This document shows positions 20,234 to 28,462 of a stretch of 49,791 nt of DNA, piece by piece. Made by a program: the position numbers and the translations under genes. This DNA is from Calditrichota bacterium (GTDB taxonomy: Bacteria; Electryoneota; AABM5-125-24; Hatepunaeales; Hatepunaeaceae), in the NCBI GenBank assembly GCA_016867855.1, contig VGIO01000003.1:1-49791 (forward strand), read 5' to 3'. The stretch's first letter is position 1. The number at the start of each line of letters is the position of its first letter. The notes under the pieces were generated by a model, which saw only the letters and a list, made by a program, of their open reading frames with translations, did no database searches and was not told the DNA's origin.

Positions 20234-20361
20234 TTAACTTTGTTGTAATTGGCTCACCTTTGTCCTATAAATACATTTATAATCACTAAACTAAAGCGAG
20301 CGTAAAATTATTAGGTTTATAGTAGCAAATCTTATGCCGTTTTTAGTAGGACAAAACAGAC

Positions 20362-20511
20362 GAGCTAATTGCAAAAGTGATGATTAATCCAGAAAACTCA
20401 GACATGGCAAGGCGGACGCCCTCGTCCGCCGAAAACCAAGCCTAGAATGCGGCGGACGAAGGCGTCCGCCTTGCCATCAGTTAATAAATCCAACGCTTTT
20501 GCAATTACCTC
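20362..20511 (+). mobile_element. MITE-like element, copy B
   Basis: 150 bp, starting GAGCTAATTGCAAAAGTG and ending CACTTTTGCAATTACCTC-like (here GCTTTTGCAATTACCTC). It has a perfect target-site duplication AGAC (20358-20361 and 20512-20515). An inner hairpin of about 25 bp per arm (GGCAAGGCGGACGCCCTCGT and complement) encloses a loop with GAAAACCAAGCCTAGAATGC. No coding capacity. Confidence 0.92.
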
Positions 20512-20589
20512 AGACTTGTAAGATTTGGAGTTATTAAAATAATATCGTAATTTATGTTTTGGTAGATACAGGCAAATAATAAGAGGCGT

Positions 20590-20709
20590 CATACCAATTT
20601 GCATTCATAATGAATAAAGGGATTCAAAATTAACAACGGATTAAACGGATAGAACGGATTAACCTAGCGGCTTTACAGGATTATTCGTTTCATCCGTTTA
20701 ACCTGTGTG
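20590..20709. repeat. 120-bp dispersed repeat, copy 1
   Basis: It starts CATACCAATTTGCATTCA and ends TTTCATCCGTTTAACCTGT. A second copy lies at 49664-49787. Inside, AACGGATTAAACGGAT and ATTCGTTTCATCCGTTTAA form an imperfect hairpin. Confidence 0.88.
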
Positions 20710-20947
20710 ACTTTATTTCGACATTTATCATCTGATCGATTGCGACTTGGTGTCATTTAGTATTTACGCGTAAAACACTTCATATAAATATAATTACATT
20801 TTTCTAAAAGTCAATATCAGAATAATCTCCAATCTTAAAAAAACGACCGTTCCCAAAGGTTCGTCACGCGGCTTCAGCCTAAGGAAGAATATTCTTACAC
20901 GGACAGCGTCTGTTTTAGGCGCCGACAGCCCCGGCGGTCGGGTAGCC

Positions 20948-21553
20948 ATCACCGGCGCCAATTATTTAACTATTTTACGTCTGCTGATCGTCCCGCTGTT
21001 TTGGATTTGCTTCTTCAATCCGGGTTGGTTGGTCCAGTTTATCGCTACCCTGCTGATAGCCATCGGCGCATTGACCGATATGTGGGATGGCAGATTAGCG
21101 CGCCGCCGCGGGCAAATCACGCCGTTCGGCAATTTTATGGATCCGCTGGCCGATAAATTGTTAGTCCTTTCAGCCTTTTGGGCGCTGCTCATTCGAGAGA
21201 ATCTGGGCGGCTTTCAGATATCAGCGCTCATTCTCGTTTCGATTATCACTCTGCGCGAAATTGCCCTGACCATCCTGCGCGTATATAAAATCCGCAGCGG
21301 TTCGTCCTTGCAGACCAGTCTCTGGGGCAAATGGAAAACCGCCGCCCAACTCATCACTATCCTGCTAACTTTCACGCTTTTTAATCTACGCGCCTTTGCA
21401 ACAGCGCGTGAAGTTTCTATTCCGATTTTAAACGACGTGATAATGAACATAACGATAACAATTTTACTGACAATCTGTATGTTGACATCGGTTATTTCGG
21501 GGTGGTTATATTTGAAAGATATGTTTAGAGACTTAAATGGACAAGATGGCTAA
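20948..21553 (+). CDS. pgsA: CDP-diacylglycerol-glycerol-3-phosphate phosphatidyltransferase, non-AUG start
   Basis: PgsA makes phosphatidylglycerophosphate from CDP-diacylglycerol in the inner membrane. The CDP-alcohol phosphatidyltransferase signature is complete: DMWDGRLARRRG, then FGNFMDPLADK (D-G-x2-A-R ... G-x3-D-x3-D). Four or more hydrophobic helices are present. The conserved N-terminus ANYLTILRLLIVPLFW is encoded from 20957, but this frame has no ATG, GTG or TTG until 21029, which would delete the first helix. Candidate starts are ATC at 20948 (listed; 201 residues, family-normal) or ATT at 20891, which has AAGGA five bases upstream. The next gene, pgpA, overlaps by 17 bases and performs the following step. 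Confidence 0.85.
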   Translation: MTGANYLTILRLLIVPLFWICFFNPGWLVQFIATLLIAIGALTDMWDGRLARRRGQITPFGNFMDPLADKLLVLSAFWALLIRENLGGFQISALILVSIITLREIALTILRVYKIRSGSSLQTSLWGKWKTAAQLITILLTFTLFNLRAFATAREVSIPILNDVIMNITITILLTICMLTSVISGWLYLKDMFRDLNGQDG

Positions 21554-22037
21554 AACGGTCTCAAATCGAATGTTTAGTGGTGTGGCTATTCAGATTGCTA
21601 CCCTAGGTCCGGTTGGCCGTCTACCGGTGGCGCCTGGCACTTGGGGCAGCGGCGCTGCGGCTATATTATGGTGGTGGCTGGCAGGCGTGTTTCAGTTTGC
21701 ACTCCTGGCTTCGTTCATCGTCCTGCTGGCGATTTTATCGATTATAGTCTCCACTATCGCCGAGCGGTGCCTAGGCTGCGACGCCCGGCCGATTGTCATC
21801 GACGAGGTTGTTGGGCAGTGGTTGGCGCTGCTCTGGTGTCCGCATAGTTGGATTTGGTTCGCCGGTGGATTTATATTGTTTCGCGTGTTCGATATATTCA
21901 AACCTTTTCCCGTTCGGGCATCCCAGAAACTGCCCGGCGGTTGGGGTGTAACGATCGACGATATATTAGCCGGACTTTATGCTGCATTATGTTTATACTT
22001 CATTGGGAGATTTTTCGATGGACTCGGGACGCTGTGA
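21537..22037 (+). CDS. pgpA: Phosphatidylglycerophosphatase A
   Basis: PgpA removes the phosphate from phosphatidylglycerophosphate to give phosphatidylglycerol. The 166 residues show the family motifs GRLPVAPGTWGS, a central VIDEVVGQWLAL with the conserved acidic residues, FRVFDIFKPFP, and GWGVTIDDILAGLYA. Hydrophobic helices fit an inner-membrane enzyme. The start overlaps the end of pgsA, so the two consecutive steps are coupled. Another in-frame ATG (21546) is possible. Confidence 0.93.
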   Translation: MDKMAKTVSNRMFSGVAIQIATLGPVGRLPVAPGTWGSGAAAILWWWLAGVFQFALLASFIVLLAILSIIVSTIAERCLGCDARPIVIDEVVGQWLALLWCPHSWIWFAGGFILFRVFDIFKPFPVRASQKLPGGWGVTIDDILAGLYAALCLYFIGRFFDGLGTL

Positions 22038-23349
22038 ATTAATCGTTGTCGGGGATGAAATTCTACTTGGTCAGACGCTGGACAGCAACAGCCGCTACAT
22101 CGCCCGCCGGTTGACCGACAACGGAATGCGGCTGCACTGGATTTCGGTTGTCCCGGACGATAAAGACGAGATAAAAACCGCGCTCGACCGAGCCACTGGG
22201 CGCGCTTCAGCGGTGATTATAACCGGCGGATTAGGCCCGACTGCCGATGATTTCACCCGTCCGGTTATCGCGGGATTTTTCGCTGACAACTTAGTTTGGC
22301 GGCAGGATTTAGCGGATGCGATTTTAGCGCGTTTCGAGAAGCGCGCAATTCGCCCCTCGCCGGGCTGGGAGACAATGGCTTATTTTCCCAGCCGTGCCGC
22401 CGCCATTCCCAACGCCCACGGCGCCGCGCCGGGGATACATTATAATTATGTCCGCGACCACAAAGGCGCGACGGCGGTAGTGACGCCTGTTGCAGATTCG
22501 TTACAGTCTGTTGCCATTGAACCCGTCTTCAGAGAAGCCGGGCGGCAATTATTCGCCCTGCCCGGCGTCCCAGTCGAGATGCGCGGGATGTTTGAAGACT
22601 ATATCTTGCCACGTTTGATTGCAGCGCGCAAGGGCGTATTTAAGTCGCGCATATTCAAGACGGTGGGCGCCGGCGAGACGCATTTGGCAGCCTGCATCGG
22701 CGACCCGGCGGTTTTGGCGCCGGCAACGCTCGCCTTCCTGCCCAGCCTCGACCAGGGCGTCACCTTGCGTCTATCCTGCTCCGGCGACGATGTAAACTTA
22801 GTCCACCCTGTCCTTGAGAAAGGCTCGGCTATAATCAGAACGGCGATTCAATCTTATATTTACGCTACAGAGGAAATCCCTTTGGAAGCGGTCATAATCG
22901 ATATTTTGCGATATCGCGGCTGGAAGGCCGCGTTTGCTGAGTCTTGCACTGGCGGGATGATTTCCGCGCGCTTAACTTCCATCCCCGGTGCTTCGGATGT
23001 CTTCGAGCGCTGTTTTGTTACCTATTCCAACCAAGCCAAAGTCGAACTATTAGGAGTCGCGCCGGATATTATCGAGAACTACGGCGCAGTCAGCGAGCAA
23101 TGTGCGCGGGCAATGGCCGAGGGCGCTTGTCAGCAAGCCAAGGTTGATATTGCCATCAGCGTAACCGGCATCGCTGGGCCGGGCGGCGGAACTGTGGAAA
23201 AACCAGTCGGATTAGTCTATATCGGTGTAGCCGACCGCGGCGGCAGCAAAGTCAAGCGTTTCACCTTTGCCGGCGACCGCGACGACAACCGGCGGAGGGC
23301 CGCCTTAGCCGCGCTGACGATGTTATATCGTAAGTGCATCAATGCCTAA
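22018..23349 (+). CDS. cinA: CinA-family protein (competence/damage-inducible; nicotinamide-nucleotide amidohydrolase type)
   Basis: 443 residues from the ATG at 22018, which has GGGAGA 9-14 bases upstream. It is preferred over an earlier in-frame ATG at 21979 that would extend deeper into pgpA. The N-terminal MoCF-like domain has ELIVVGDEILLGQTLDSNS and IITGGLGPTADDFTR (here FTR in place of the common TxE). The C-terminal CinA domain has FAESCTGGMISARLTSIPGAS, YSNQAKVELLGV and SVTGIAGPGGGTVEKPVGLVYIG. The C-terminal domain deamidates nicotinamide mononucleotide in pyridine-nucleotide recycling; the N-terminal domain is linked to ADP-ribose pyrophosphatase activity. It overlaps pgpA by 20 bases. 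Confidence 0.93.
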   Translation: MDSGRCELIVVGDEILLGQTLDSNSRYIARRLTDNGMRLHWISVVPDDKDEIKTALDRATGRASAVIITGGLGPTADDFTRPVIAGFFADNLVWRQDLADAILARFEKRAIRPSPGWETMAYFPSRAAAIPNAHGAAPGIHYNYVRDHKGATAVVTPVADSLQSVAIEPVFREAGRQLFALPGVPVEMRGMFEDYILPRLIAARKGVFKSRIFKTVGAGETHLAACIGDPAVLAPATLAFLPSLDQGVTLRLSCSGDDVNLVHPVLEKGSAIIRTAIQSYIYATEEIPLEAVIIDILRYRGWKAAFAESCTGGMISARLTSIPGASDVFERCFVTYSNQAKVELLGVAPDIIENYGAVSEQCARAMAEGACQQAKVDIAISVTGIAGPGGGTVEKPVGLVYIGVADRGGSKVKRFTFAGDRDDNRRRAALAALTMLYRKCINA

Positions 23350-23367
23350 GTGTAATGTGCGAGGTCA

Positions 23368-23427
23368 TTCGAACGGAGTGAAGAATCTCGTCTCCAAACC
23401 CAGACGAGGCTCTTCACTGCGTTCTGA
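23368..23427. repeat. GAACGAAGTGAAG-type hairpin repeat, copy 1
   Basis: TTCGAACGGAGTGAAGAATC and the inverse GGCTCTTCACTGCGTTCTGA form an imperfect hairpin between cinA and pgk. Related copies lie at 25618-25677 and 42151-42223. Confidence 0.75.
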
Positions 23428-23518
23428 GTAACCAAATTCCGTCTTTGACAGGATTTAGGTTCTAACTCTTTTTAACTTCTTTAACTTTCTAACTTTCTAA
23501 CTTACAACCGGATATCAA

Positions 23519-24748
23519 ATGCATAAATTAACCATCGACGACCTTGAATTGCGCGGTAAGCGCGCCTTTGTGAGGGTGGATTTCAATGTGCCGCTCTCAG
23601 CGGAAGGCAAGGTCGAAGACGACACACGCATTGCGGCTTCACTGCCGACATTGCGCAAAATCCTGCTCGCAGGCGGTTCGGCGGTTGTCGCCAGTCACCT
23701 TGGCCGGCCCAAAGCCAAGCGCGAGGAAAAATATTCGCTTAAACCGGTCGCGGATAAACTGCGGGAGTTGACCGGCTGGCCGGTTAAGTTCGTCCCGGAT
23801 TGCATCGGATTGGAGGTCGAAGCCGCTGCCCAGGCGCTTAAGTCCGGCGAAATTCTGCTGCTGGACAATGTCCGTTTCTACCCGGGCGAGGAAGCCAACG
23901 ACCCGGCTTTCGCCGCTCAGTTCGCCAAATTGGCGGATTACTATATCAACGACGCCTTTGGCTCGGCGCACCGGGCGCATGCCTCGACGCATGCTGTGGC
24001 TGGACATTTTCCCGGTCGAGCCGCTGCCGGTTACTTGATGGAGAAGGAACTGGCGTATCTCGGACGCGCGCTGGCTAATCCGCAAAGACCGTTTGTCGCG
24101 GTCATCGGCGGCGCGAAGATATCGACGAAAATCGATGTCCTGCGCAACTTGCTGAAGATGGTCGATTTACTGCTCATCGGCGGAGCGATGACTTATACCT
24201 TTGAGAAAGCCAAAGGCGGCAAGATTGGCAAATCGTTGTGCGAGGAAGATAAAATAGATGCCGCCAAGGAGATTCTCGCTTTGCCTGAAACCGGCAAATT
24301 GCGCCTGCCGGTCGATTCGCTCACGGCGCTAAATCCAGACGCCGTATGCGAGTCGGAAGTCGCCGGACAGAAAATCAAGCACATCTGTTGGCGCATACGG
24401 TTGTCCAATGCCATCCCGGATGATGAAATTGGCTTCGACATCGGGCCGGAAGCGGTGTCGGATTTCACAAAAGCAATTGCCGGCGCTAAAACTATCGTCT
24501 GGAACGGTCCGTTAGGAATGTTCGAGAAAGACTTGTTCGCCGGAGGGACGAAGGCGGTCGCACGAGCATTGGCGGATTTGACGGCGGCCGGCGGCATTAC
24601 AGTTGTCGGCGGTGGAGATTCCGTTGCGGCGCTGGAAAAATTTGGGCTGTCCGATAAGATGTCCCATATATCGACCGGCGGTGGAGCGTCGCTGGAATTT
24701 TTAGAGGGTAAAGTTCTCCCCGGTGTAGCCGCTTTGACGGATAAATAA
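23519..24748 (+). CDS. pgk: Phosphoglycerate kinase
   Basis: Pgk transfers phosphate between 1,3-bisphosphoglycerate and ADP in glycolysis. 409 residues, normal length. The N-domain has RVDFNVPLS, SHLGRPK, LLDNVRFYPGEE and DYYINDAFGSAHRAHAST. The C-domain has GGAKISTKIDVLRNLL, KTIVWNGPLGMFE and VVGGGDSVAAL, then HISTGGGASLEFLEG. The ATG follows a pyrimidine-rich spacer (AACTTTCTAACTTTCTAAC, 23480-23508). tpiA lies 75 bases downstream, making a glycolytic pair. Confidence 0.97.
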   Translation: MHKLTIDDLELRGKRAFVRVDFNVPLSAEGKVEDDTRIAASLPTLRKILLAGGSAVVASHLGRPKAKREEKYSLKPVADKLRELTGWPVKFVPDCIGLEVEAAAQALKSGEILLLDNVRFYPGEEANDPAFAAQFAKLADYYINDAFGSAHRAHASTHAVAGHFPGRAAAGYLMEKELAYLGRALANPQRPFVAVIGGAKISTKIDVLRNLLKMVDLLLIGGAMTYTFEKAKGGKIGKSLCEEDKIDAAKEILALPETGKLRLPVDSLTALNPDAVCESEVAGQKIKHICWRIRLSNAIPDDEIGFDIGPEAVSDFTKAIAGAKTIVWNGPLGMFEKDLFAGGTKAVARALADLTAAGGITVVGGGDSVAALEKFGLSDKMSHISTGGGASLEFLEGKVLPGVAALTDK

Positions 24749-24754
24749 TTTCAA

Positions 24755-24812
24755 AACACAGAGGCACAGATGACACAGAGTAAAATCTCGGCGCTCTCTG
24801 TGTCTCTGTGTT
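24755..24812. repeat. CACAGAG inverted repeat in the pgk-tpiA spacer
   Basis: AACACAGAGGCACAGA and TCTGTGTCTCTGTGTT form a near-perfect 16-bp inverted pair around 26 bases. The right arm ends just before the tpiA Shine-Dalgarno AAAGGAG (24813-24819), so the hairpin could affect tpiA translation. Confidence 0.7.
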
Positions 24813-24823
24813 AAAGGAGTCCT

Positions 24824-25582
24824 ATGCGGGAAATCGTTATTGCCGGCAATTGGAAGATGAACACCTTGCCGGCCGAGGGCGTTATTTTGGCTCGGGCTGT
24901 TGCAGATGTAACTGCAGCGATGACGCAGGTTCTGGTCGTAATTTGTCCGCCGGCGACACATCTGAAAGATGTCGTCGAAGCCGTGCGCGGCACATATATC
25001 GGCGTCGGCGGGCAGAATGTGCATTGGGAGAAGTCCGGCGCTTACACCGGCGAATTGTCGGCGGATATGTTGCTGATGATCGGCGCTAAATGGGTCATCA
25101 TTGGGCATTCCGAGCGGCGCAAGTATTTTGGCGAGACCGACGAAACGGTCAATAAACGTGCTAAACGGGCTTTATCGGCAGGACTGCGCCCAATCGTTTG
25201 CATCGGCGAGACTTTGGAGGAGCGTCAAGCCGGCAAGACCTTTGAGGTCTTAATGCGGCAGGTAAAAATCGGGTTGGACGGGCTTGTATTAAAGGGCCGC
25301 GGCGGACTGGTCATAGCCTACGAGCCGGTTTGGGCTATTGGCACCGGCGTCAACGCCACGCCGGAGCAGGCGCAGGAAGCGCACTATTTCATCCGCGGCT
25401 TGTTGAAAGTATCATACGGCGATGAAATTGCCGACCAAACCGTCATCCAATACGGCGGCAGCGTAACCGATGCAAATGCTGTCGAATTGATGGCTTGCCC
25501 GGATGTGGACGGCGCACTGGTGGGCGGCGCTTCGCTTAAAGCGGATGTATTCGGGAGAATTGTCAAGGCAGGAGTGAAATAG
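24824..25582 (+). CDS. tpiA: Triosephosphate isomerase
   Basis: TpiA interconverts dihydroxyacetone phosphate and glyceraldehyde-3-phosphate. 252 residues with AGNWKMN (active-site Asn/Lys), VIIGHSERRKYFGETDE (electrophilic His), AYEPVWAIGTG (catalytic Glu, start of the mobile loop) and the phosphate-binding QYGGSVTDAN and DGALVGGASL. ATG start with a strong Shine-Dalgarno (AAAGGAG) 4 bases upstream. Two Met-containing residues precede a standard beta-strand, as usual for the family. Confidence 0.97.
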   Translation: MREIVIAGNWKMNTLPAEGVILARAVADVTAAMTQVLVVICPPATHLKDVVEAVRGTYIGVGGQNVHWEKSGAYTGELSADMLLMIGAKWVIIGHSERRKYFGETDETVNKRAKRALSAGLRPIVCIGETLEERQAGKTFEVLMRQVKIGLDGLVLKGRGGLVIAYEPVWAIGTGVNATPEQAQEAHYFIRGLLKVSYGDEIADQTVIQYGGSVTDANAVELMACPDVDGALVGGASLKADVFGRIVKAGVK

Positions 25583-25617
25583 AAAGATTATCCTAACTCG
25601 GTAGAAATGGCGGTTAT

Positions 25618-25677
25618 TCATTCCGGACGAAGTGAAGAATCTTGTTCAGGATGAGATTTTTCACTTCGTTTGGAGGA
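25618..25677. repeat. GAACGAAGTGAAG-type hairpin repeat, copy 2
   Basis: TTCCGGACGAAGTGAAGAATC pairs imperfectly with GATTTTTCACTTCGTTTGGAGGA. It abuts the 99-bp-type element that begins at 25677. Confidence 0.7.
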
Positions 25678-25833
25678 ATCATCATCCCGCTGCGCAGTGC
25701 AACCTAAGATGAAAGGACACCCCCCTTCATCCCCCCGCAAGCGGGGGGAGAAGCGAGCAACAGCCGCAAGCGGGGGGAGAAGCGAGCAACAGCCGCAAGC
25801 GGGGGGAGAAAGCGCATATATTTTACGAGTAAT
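25677..25833 (+). repeat. 99-bp element expanded to three 29-bp units (157 bp)
   Basis: It begins AATCATCATCCCGCTGCGC and ends TTTTACGAGTAAT. Three G-run units at 29-bp spacing give exactly 99 + 2 x 29 = 157 bp. It is intergenic, downstream of tpiA. In the frame used by the coding copy at 13171 it carries a TAA. Confidence 0.9.
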
Positions 25834-25864
25834 GACGCGTCTGCGACGCGTTTCGCATTAGAAC

Positions 25865-25989
25865 GCGGCTTAAAAGTCTTTTCGTATGTCCAATCGAATG
25901 CTGCAGGGTGTCCACACTCTGCGGAAATACCAATCTTTACAGCAGGATGGGGACATCCTGCTGCAAGATGCGAAAAGACTTTTGAGCCG
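25865..25989. repeat. 125-bp inverted-repeat element with inner hairpin
   Basis: The terminal arms CGGCTTAAAAGTCTTTTCG and CGAAAAGACTTTTGAGCCG are 18-19 bp with one mismatch. Inside, AGCAGGATG-GGGA-CATCCTGCT is a perfect 9-bp hairpin (25941-25962). It lies in the convergent space between tpiA and the first phosphotransacylase gene. No second copy was seen in the window. Confidence 0.7.
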
Positions 25990-26086
25990 TGCTATAAAGA
26001 TAGATGACTGCATCGGAAAAGACTTTAGGGGAATAATATAAATAGTCATCTACTAGCATAGCCATTTATCATCAGCATTGGCATTG

Positions 26087-27031
26087 TCATCTTTTCATAA
26101 GAATACTCAACGCAAACGAATAGAGAATGTTCTCCGGATTTTCCGAGCGGGAGGTAAGGATGATAGGGAACGGCGCGCCGACGATGACCGAAGCCGACGA
26201 AGCGCCGCAGAGTGTAATCAGCGATTTGAACAGGACATTGCCGACATGGATGTTATTGACGACCAAGATGTCGGCTTGACCTGCGACTTGGCTTTTCATC
26301 TTTTTCTTCTCAACAGCGTGCGGATTAATTGCCAAATCCAGCGACAGCGGACCATCGACCGAGACGCCCTTGGGGAACTGTCCGCGCTCGCTCATCTTGG
26401 CAATGATAGCCTCCTCCAAGGCTACAGGCATACCGGGCGTCACAGTTTCGACCGCGGCTAACAGGGCAATTTTCGGCTCTTTAATACCCAATCCGTTAGC
26501 GAACTCGGTCGCATTTTGGATCAACTTGAGACGCTCCGGCAGCTCGGCGTTGACGACTAAGGCGCAATCGGTTAGAAAGAGCAGCCGGTCGATAGGATAC
26601 ACATTCAGCACGACGATATTTGTCCACAGACCGCCCGGCTTGCGCAGTCCGAGTTCAGGGTCGAACAGGGCGGTGAAAAAGTCGCGCGCCAGGAGATTGC
26701 CACGCATCAGAATATCCGCCTTGCCTTCCTGAATCAGTTTCACTGCTTTCACGGTTGCCGTATGATGGTCTTTTTCGACGATGATTTTCCAATTTGAGCG
26801 CTTTTCGCCTATTTGGTCGAGCATTTCGTTGATATGCCGTTTATGCCCGATTAAGATCGGCTCGATTAAACCCTGCTTTCTCCCCAGCGCGAGACCCTTC
26901 AAGGTCAATTTATCCTGCGCCACCGCTTCGACAATGCGATAAGGTCCCTGTTGTTTGACTGACTCTTGAGCCTTGACATAAATCTCATCCAGTGAGCGGA
27001 TGGGCTCGTCGATGTTTATATTAAATTTCAT
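26087..27031 (-). CDS. Phosphate acetyl/butyryltransferase family protein 1
   Basis: 314 residues of the PTA/PTB fold, which moves acyl groups between CoA and phosphate. Visible features: LALGRKQGLIEPILIGHKRHI, KLIQEGKADILMRGNLLARDFFTAL (typical Ptb region), DRLLFLTDCALVVNAELPERLKLI, KIALLAAVETVTPGMPVAL, VDGPLSLDLAINPHAV, and near the end a motif in the region VAGQADILVVNNIHVGN. It lies 9 bases downstream of a paralogue with the same architecture. Butanoyl-phosphate or another short-chain acyl-phosphate is the probable product, but specificity cannot be read. No butyrate or acetate kinase gene is nearby. Confidence 0.85.
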   Translation of the reverse strand: MKFNINIDEPIRSLDEIYVKAQESVKQQGPYRIVEAVAQDKLTLKGLALGRKQGLIEPILIGHKRHINEMLDQIGEKRSNWKIIVEKDHHTATVKAVKLIQEGKADILMRGNLLARDFFTALFDPELGLRKPGGLWTNIVVLNVYPIDRLLFLTDCALVVNAELPERLKLIQNATEFANGLGIKEPKIALLAAVETVTPGMPVALEEAIIAKMSERGQFPKGVSVDGPLSLDLAINPHAVEKKKMKSQVAGQADILVVNNIHVGNVLFKSLITLCGASSASVIVGAPFPIILTSRSENPENILYSFALSILMKR

Positions 27032-27040
27032 TTGAGCGCC

Positions 27041-27991
27041 CTAACCTTTCTTGAGAAAGTGAGAAACGACTACTGCCAAGGCAATGGATGCCAGTTTATT
27101 GAAGGCCGGGTCGGCGCGGGAAACCAGACTAATGGGCGCTTTGGCGCCGAGTATGACGCCGGCGAAGGAAGCCCCGCCGAACTGAATCAGCGATTTGGCG
27201 AGGATATTACCCTCCTCAATCGAATTTGCCACGACGATGTCGGCATTTCCGGCGACATCCGATTTGATATTTTGATATTCGACGGCTTGCGGCCAGACCG
27301 CCGTGTCGAAACTCATCGGTCCGTCGATGTAGCATTGCTTAATCTGCTCACGCTGCGCCATTTTAGAAAGGGCTGCGGCTTCGAAGGTCTCCGGAAACGC
27401 TTGAACTACATAATCCACCGTTGCCAGCATCGCCACGCGCGGCCGTTCGATGCCCAGCGCCCAACCCACTAACACCGCGTTGCGGATGATATCAATTTTC
27501 TGTTCGAATGTTGGCTTGATGACCATCCCGCCGTCGGTAACGCCTAAGAGTTTCGGATATAACTTAGGCGACAGAATAGCGGTGTGCGCTAGTAGGCCTT
27601 TGCGGCGCAAGCCGTATTTTTGCCTTAGGACGCTTTTTAGTAATTTAGATGTCGGCAGGATGCCTTTCATTATAATATCGGCTTGACCGATGGCGACCGC
27701 CATTGCGCAGCGCTCGGCGGATTCATCGTCGTCGGCCGTGTGTATAATATTGAATTCGGCCGGTCGGCTGTTGTGTTGTTCGATGAGCGCGCCGATTTTA
27801 GCGCTGTCGCCGAACAGCATCGACTGGGCGATACCGGCTTCTTGGGCTTTGACGGCGGCTTCGATCGCGGCGTCGTCGTGTGCCGCGGCGACAGCGACTT
27901 TATGCGGTTCGCCGCTCCCGCTGATTTCGCGGGCGCGCTCGAGGATCGCTTCCATTGTTGTCAAGTGCGGCAGGGAGATTTTTTTAGGCAT
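27041..27991 (-). CDS. Phosphate acetyl/butyryltransferase family protein 2
   Basis: 316 residues, a paralogue of the gene just downstream. It has matching segments AVKAQEAGIAQSMLFGDSAKI, GQADIIMKGILPTSKLLKSVL, KLLGVTDGGMVIKPTFEQK, RVAMLATVDYVVQAFPET, IDGPMSFDTAVWP and DVAGNADIVVANSIEEGNI. The two proteins are clearly diverged, so the pair may be a heteromer or two enzymes of different acyl preference. It is the first gene of a two-gene minus-strand operon; the upstream region holds MITE copy C beyond the likely promoter. Confidence 0.87.
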   Translation of the reverse strand: MPKKISLPHLTTMEAILERAREISGSGEPHKVAVAAAHDDAAIEAAVKAQEAGIAQSMLFGDSAKIGALIEQHNSRPAEFNIIHTADDDESAERCAMAVAIGQADIIMKGILPTSKLLKSVLRQKYGLRRKGLLAHTAILSPKLYPKLLGVTDGGMVIKPTFEQKIDIIRNAVLVGWALGIERPRVAMLATVDYVVQAFPETFEAAALSKMAQREQIKQCYIDGPMSFDTAVWPQAVEYQNIKSDVAGNADIVVANSIEEGNILAKSLIQFGGASFAGVILGAKAPISLVSRADPAFNKLASIALAVVVSHFLKKG

Positions 27992-28462
27992 TAATTGTTT
28001 GTTATTTATTGAAGAGTCGAAAAATATACAATCTTAAATATATCAAAACCTTATTGTTTAAGCAACTATGAAAAGAGCGCAGTCAGAATTTGGAAAAAAT
28101 TTCACAATGATATATTTTGGATGGTTAGGTATTGTGTGAAGGCAATACCGAGTTGCCATCAAAAGATTATAAACTGCGCCAAGAGATGAGCTAATTACAA
28201 AAGTGATGATTAATCAAGAAAACTCAGACCAAGGCAAGGCGGACGCCCACGTCCGCCGAAAACCAAGCCTAGAATGCAGCGGACGAGGGCGTCCGCCTTG
28301 CCATCAGTTAATAAATGCAACACTTTTGCAATTACCTCAGATTAACAGCAGATTCTACAGATTACGCGGATGTGTAATCGGGTAACCCGGTTTCTTGAAG
28401 CGGGATTAAAATAATTAGGGTTCACTTTGACATTCAAACGTTCATCTCAAAAATAAAGACCT
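27992..28462. other. 471-bp divergent intergenic region with MITE copy C
   Basis: AT-rich DNA upstream of the phosphotransacylase operon includes GGTATTG-N8-CAATACC (28129-28150). MITE copy C and a CCCGGTTTCTTGAAGCGGG hairpin (28386-28405) follow, then 57 bases to the next gene. The region should contain divergent promoters; I see no confident -35/-10 pair. Confidence 0.6.
28188..28338 (+). mobile_element. MITE-like element, copy C
   Basis: 151 bp, from GAGCTAATTACAAAAGTG to CACTTTTGCAATTACCTC. Target-site duplication AGAT (28184-28187 and 28339-28342). It has the same inner GC hairpin and loop as copy B, with a few substitutions, and the same orientation. Confidence 0.92.

Larger units (their letters stand above)
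20184..20890. other. 707-bp gene-free region: promoter, MITE copy B and dispersed repeat
   Basis: This region holds, in order, the cytochrome promoter, AT-rich DNA, MITE copy B (20362-20511), a 120-bp dispersed repeat (20590-20709) and about 170 bases of AT-rich DNA leading to pgsA. No open frame with coding character was found. Confidence 0.7.

Noticed and set aside
25670-25861. Open frame of 63 residues downstream of tpiA
   Set aside because: It lies entirely within the repeat element and adjacent hairpin; its residues are a translation of the G-run units, with no support as a gene.
28203-28385. 60-residue open frame covering MITE copy C
   Set aside because: It is a chance frame within the element; the corresponding frame is not preserved in other copies.
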